Of a stretch of DNA of 5,808 bases, positions 4,451-5,808 are shown one piece after another; the first letter of the stretch is position 1; every line of letters starts with the position of its first letter. The notes below the pieces were generated by a model. The model made no database searches. It was not told the DNA's origin and was given only the letters and a program-made list of their open reading frames with translations. This DNA is from Deltaproteobacteria bacterium (GTDB taxonomy: Bacteria; Desulfobacterota; GWC2-55-46). The position numbers and the translations under genes were made by a program. Where the stretch lies: the NCBI GenBank assembly GCA_030646655.1, contig JAUSLB010000096.1, positions 1-5,808 on the forward strand. Reading direction: 5' to 3'.

Positions 4451-5808
4451 TTAATCCTTCTCCCTTTCGAGTATGGGGTAAGCGACGTTCGTGATGTAGG
4501 AGTTTATCCTTTTAAGGTTGGTCAGCACATCGAGGTGTATGGCGCTTGTGTCGATCGATTCCTTCAATCCCATGTGGAGCCTGTTTATGTGCGCCTGCCT
4601 GAGCTCCCTTTCAAGCTCAGAGACCTATGCCTTGTGGGTCAGGAGCTTTCTGGCGAGCTCCGCGTCGCTCCCGGCAAACGCCGCCGCGCCCATATCAAAG
4701 TTCTCGGCGACCTTCCGGTGGAGCGCCTCTATCTCCTTCATCCCGTCTTTTGAGAAAGAAAGGCCTGACCTTATCTTTTTCCTCGCAAGGTCCATCAGGT
4801 TCTTGTCTATGACATCCCCTATATTCTCGATATTGTCCGAGAACATCATTATCTCGAGCTCTCTGCTGGCCTGCTCCTCTGAGAGGCCCTCGCGCCCGAT
4901 CTTCGCCAGGTATAGCTTTATCTCCCTGTCGAGGAGATCGACATCATCGTCTTTTTCCTCTATGTATTCGAGGAGATCGATGTCGTTCTTCTCGAATACA
5001 TCGATGGATTTTTTCAGCATCTCCCCGACTATATCAGCCGAGCGGAGCGATTCCCTCGCGGCCTGAACGAGCGCCAGGGTAGGGGAAGTAAGGACTATGG
5101 GGTCTAAATATTTGGGGCCGAACCTGCCTGAAGGCGCTGATTCGGGCAGGAGATACTTTATGAAACGGGTGAACGGGCCGATGAATGGCAAGAATAATAC
5201 AGCTATGGCGATATTGAAAAATGTATGGGCGTTCGCTATCTGCCTCGCCAGATCCCCTGTGGAAAGCCCGACAAGGTATGTGAAAACGCCGAGGAACGGG
5301 ATGACTATGACGACCCCTATCACCTTAAACAATATATGCGCGAGAGCGACCCTCTTGGCGTCAACCGCAGCGCCTATGCTCGATATTATGGCGCTTACGG
5401 TAGTGCCTATGTTGGCCCCTAGCACTATAGGCATCGCCGCATCAAGGGTCAAAAGCCCCGCGTGGGCCGCTGTAATGGCAAGTCCGAGGGTCGCGGCGCT
5501 GCTCTGAAGGAGTGCCGTTAATAGGGCGGCTATTATTATGCCTGCGAACGGGTCGCGGCTCAGGCTCAGAAGAATATCCGTCCATAACGGGTTACGGGTC
5601 ACGGGCTCGAAGGTCTCTATCAGCACCTTGAGCGCGAAAAAGACGAACCCGAACCCGAGGACAGCCTGCCCGAGGTCTTTGCCGGGGCCTTTTCTACCGA
5701 AGTATGTTACGAGTATCCCGGCACCTATAAGGGCGATAGCGTAATCATAGACCTTAAAGGCTATTATCTGGACGGTCAGGGTTGTGCCTATGTCGGCCCC
5801 GAGTATGA
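4451..5808 (-). CDS. Na+/phosphate cotransporter with PhoU-like domain, 5' partial, interrupted by an in-frame TAG
   Basis: An inner-membrane Na/Pi cotransporter of the PNaS (NptA/YjbB-like) family, importing or exporting phosphate with sodium. The frame is open to the right edge, so roughly the first 100 residues are missing. Visible residues include GADIGTT (3-9), the end of the first inverted repeat; QSSAA (101-105) and GANIGTT (130-136), the second repeat; and ANAHTFFN (191-198). Several hydrophobic membrane segments surround these. From about residue 240 the protein becomes a charged, helical PhoU-like domain (for example MFSDNIENIGDVIDKN). After residue 393 comes TAG (4627-4625). The frame then continues for 57 codons with PhoU-like sequence (LERELRQAH, ESIDTSAIHLDVLTNLKRIN, AYPILE) to TAA at 4453-4451. 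The single TAG truncates the last helices. It may be an error, a nonsense mutation or, less likely, a recoded codon. The GTG at 5626 is internal, not a start. Confidence 0.9.
4625..4627 (-). other. in-frame amber codon inside the PhoU-like domain
   Basis: TAG on the minus strand sits between ...LLTHKA and VSELERELRQ.... The family-like sequence resumes in the same frame immediately after it. A single base change from GAG (Glu) or CAG (Gln), both suited to this helix, would create it. TAG is also used as an ordinary stop in this window, by wrbA and the LolA-like gene. Confidence 0.85.

Noticed and set aside
4451..4627. Genome-wide reassignment of TAG to an amino acid
   Set aside because: wrbA and the LolA-like gene both end on TAG at the expected end of their families, so TAG acts as a normal stop here.
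4929..4984. Direct repeat TCGAGGAGATCGA at 4929-4941 and 4968-4980
   Set aside because: The copies are 39 bases (13 codons) apart and encode the similar helical segments DVDLLD and DIDLLE of the PhoU-like domain, so they are explained by the protein.
4518..5066. Plus-strand 182-codon open frame
   Set aside because: Serine- and phenylalanine-rich mirror of the PhoU-like coding strand, with no ribosome binding site or recognisable domain.
4625..5626. Na/Pi cotransporter as a complete 333-residue gene from a GTG at 5626 to the TAG
   Set aside because: The frame is open and family-like from 5626 to the window edge, and it continues as PhoU-like sequence after the TAG to 4451.

Overview
The window holds six genes, all on the minus strand, so transcription runs from high to low coordinates. 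Composition is moderately GC-rich, with frequent ATA and AGG codons. Most starts carry a GGGG- or GGAGG-type ribosome binding site. This looks like a chromosomal stretch from an anaerobic or environmental Gram-negative bacterium. A signal-peptide-bearing LolA-fold protein fits an outer membrane, and the gene set recalls Nitrospirota or the former Deltaproteobacteria. The taxonomic guess is weak and rests on general resemblance only.

Reading in the direction of transcription from the right edge: (1) 5808-4451 is a Na+/phosphate cotransporter with a C-terminal PhoU-like domain. Its N-terminus lies outside the window. An in-frame TAG at 4625-4627 interrupts the PhoU-like region, yet the same frame continues for 57 more family-like residues to a TAA at 4451. 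(2) 4448-4196 is a 253-bp non-coding element with 18-bp imperfect terminal inverted repeats that begin and end in TA. It is packed with internal hairpins and looks like a MITE-type element parked 2 bp after the transporter stop codon. (3) A good sigma-70-type promoter at 4194-4167 abuts the element and leads into a LolA-like periplasmic protein (4075-3462). That gene's signal-peptide frame is broken by a run of nine T. (4) A DUF302 protein (3430-3032) follows 31 bp later, probably in the same transcript. (5) A second promoter (2972-2944) precedes a SthA-type soluble pyridine nucleotide transhydrogenase (2900-1515) and a WrbA-type NAD(P)H:quinone oxidoreductase (1466-852), probably one operon. 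(6) A third promoter (812-784) precedes an alpha/beta hydrolase of the dienelactone hydrolase type (714-61). The last 60 bases hold no gene.

Functionally, SthA and WrbA form a plausible redox-balancing pair: NADPH/NADH exchange plus two-electron quinone reduction. The LolA-like and DUF302 pair concerns the cell envelope or is of unknown role. No CRISPR, tRNA, rRNA, toxin-antitoxin or defence genes were seen, and there is no clear new multi-gene system. The points most worth a second look lie in one 600-bp stretch (4054-4627): a frame-breaking T9 tract in a signal peptide, an in-frame amber codon in an otherwise conserved PhoU-like domain, and the structured inverted-repeat element between them.
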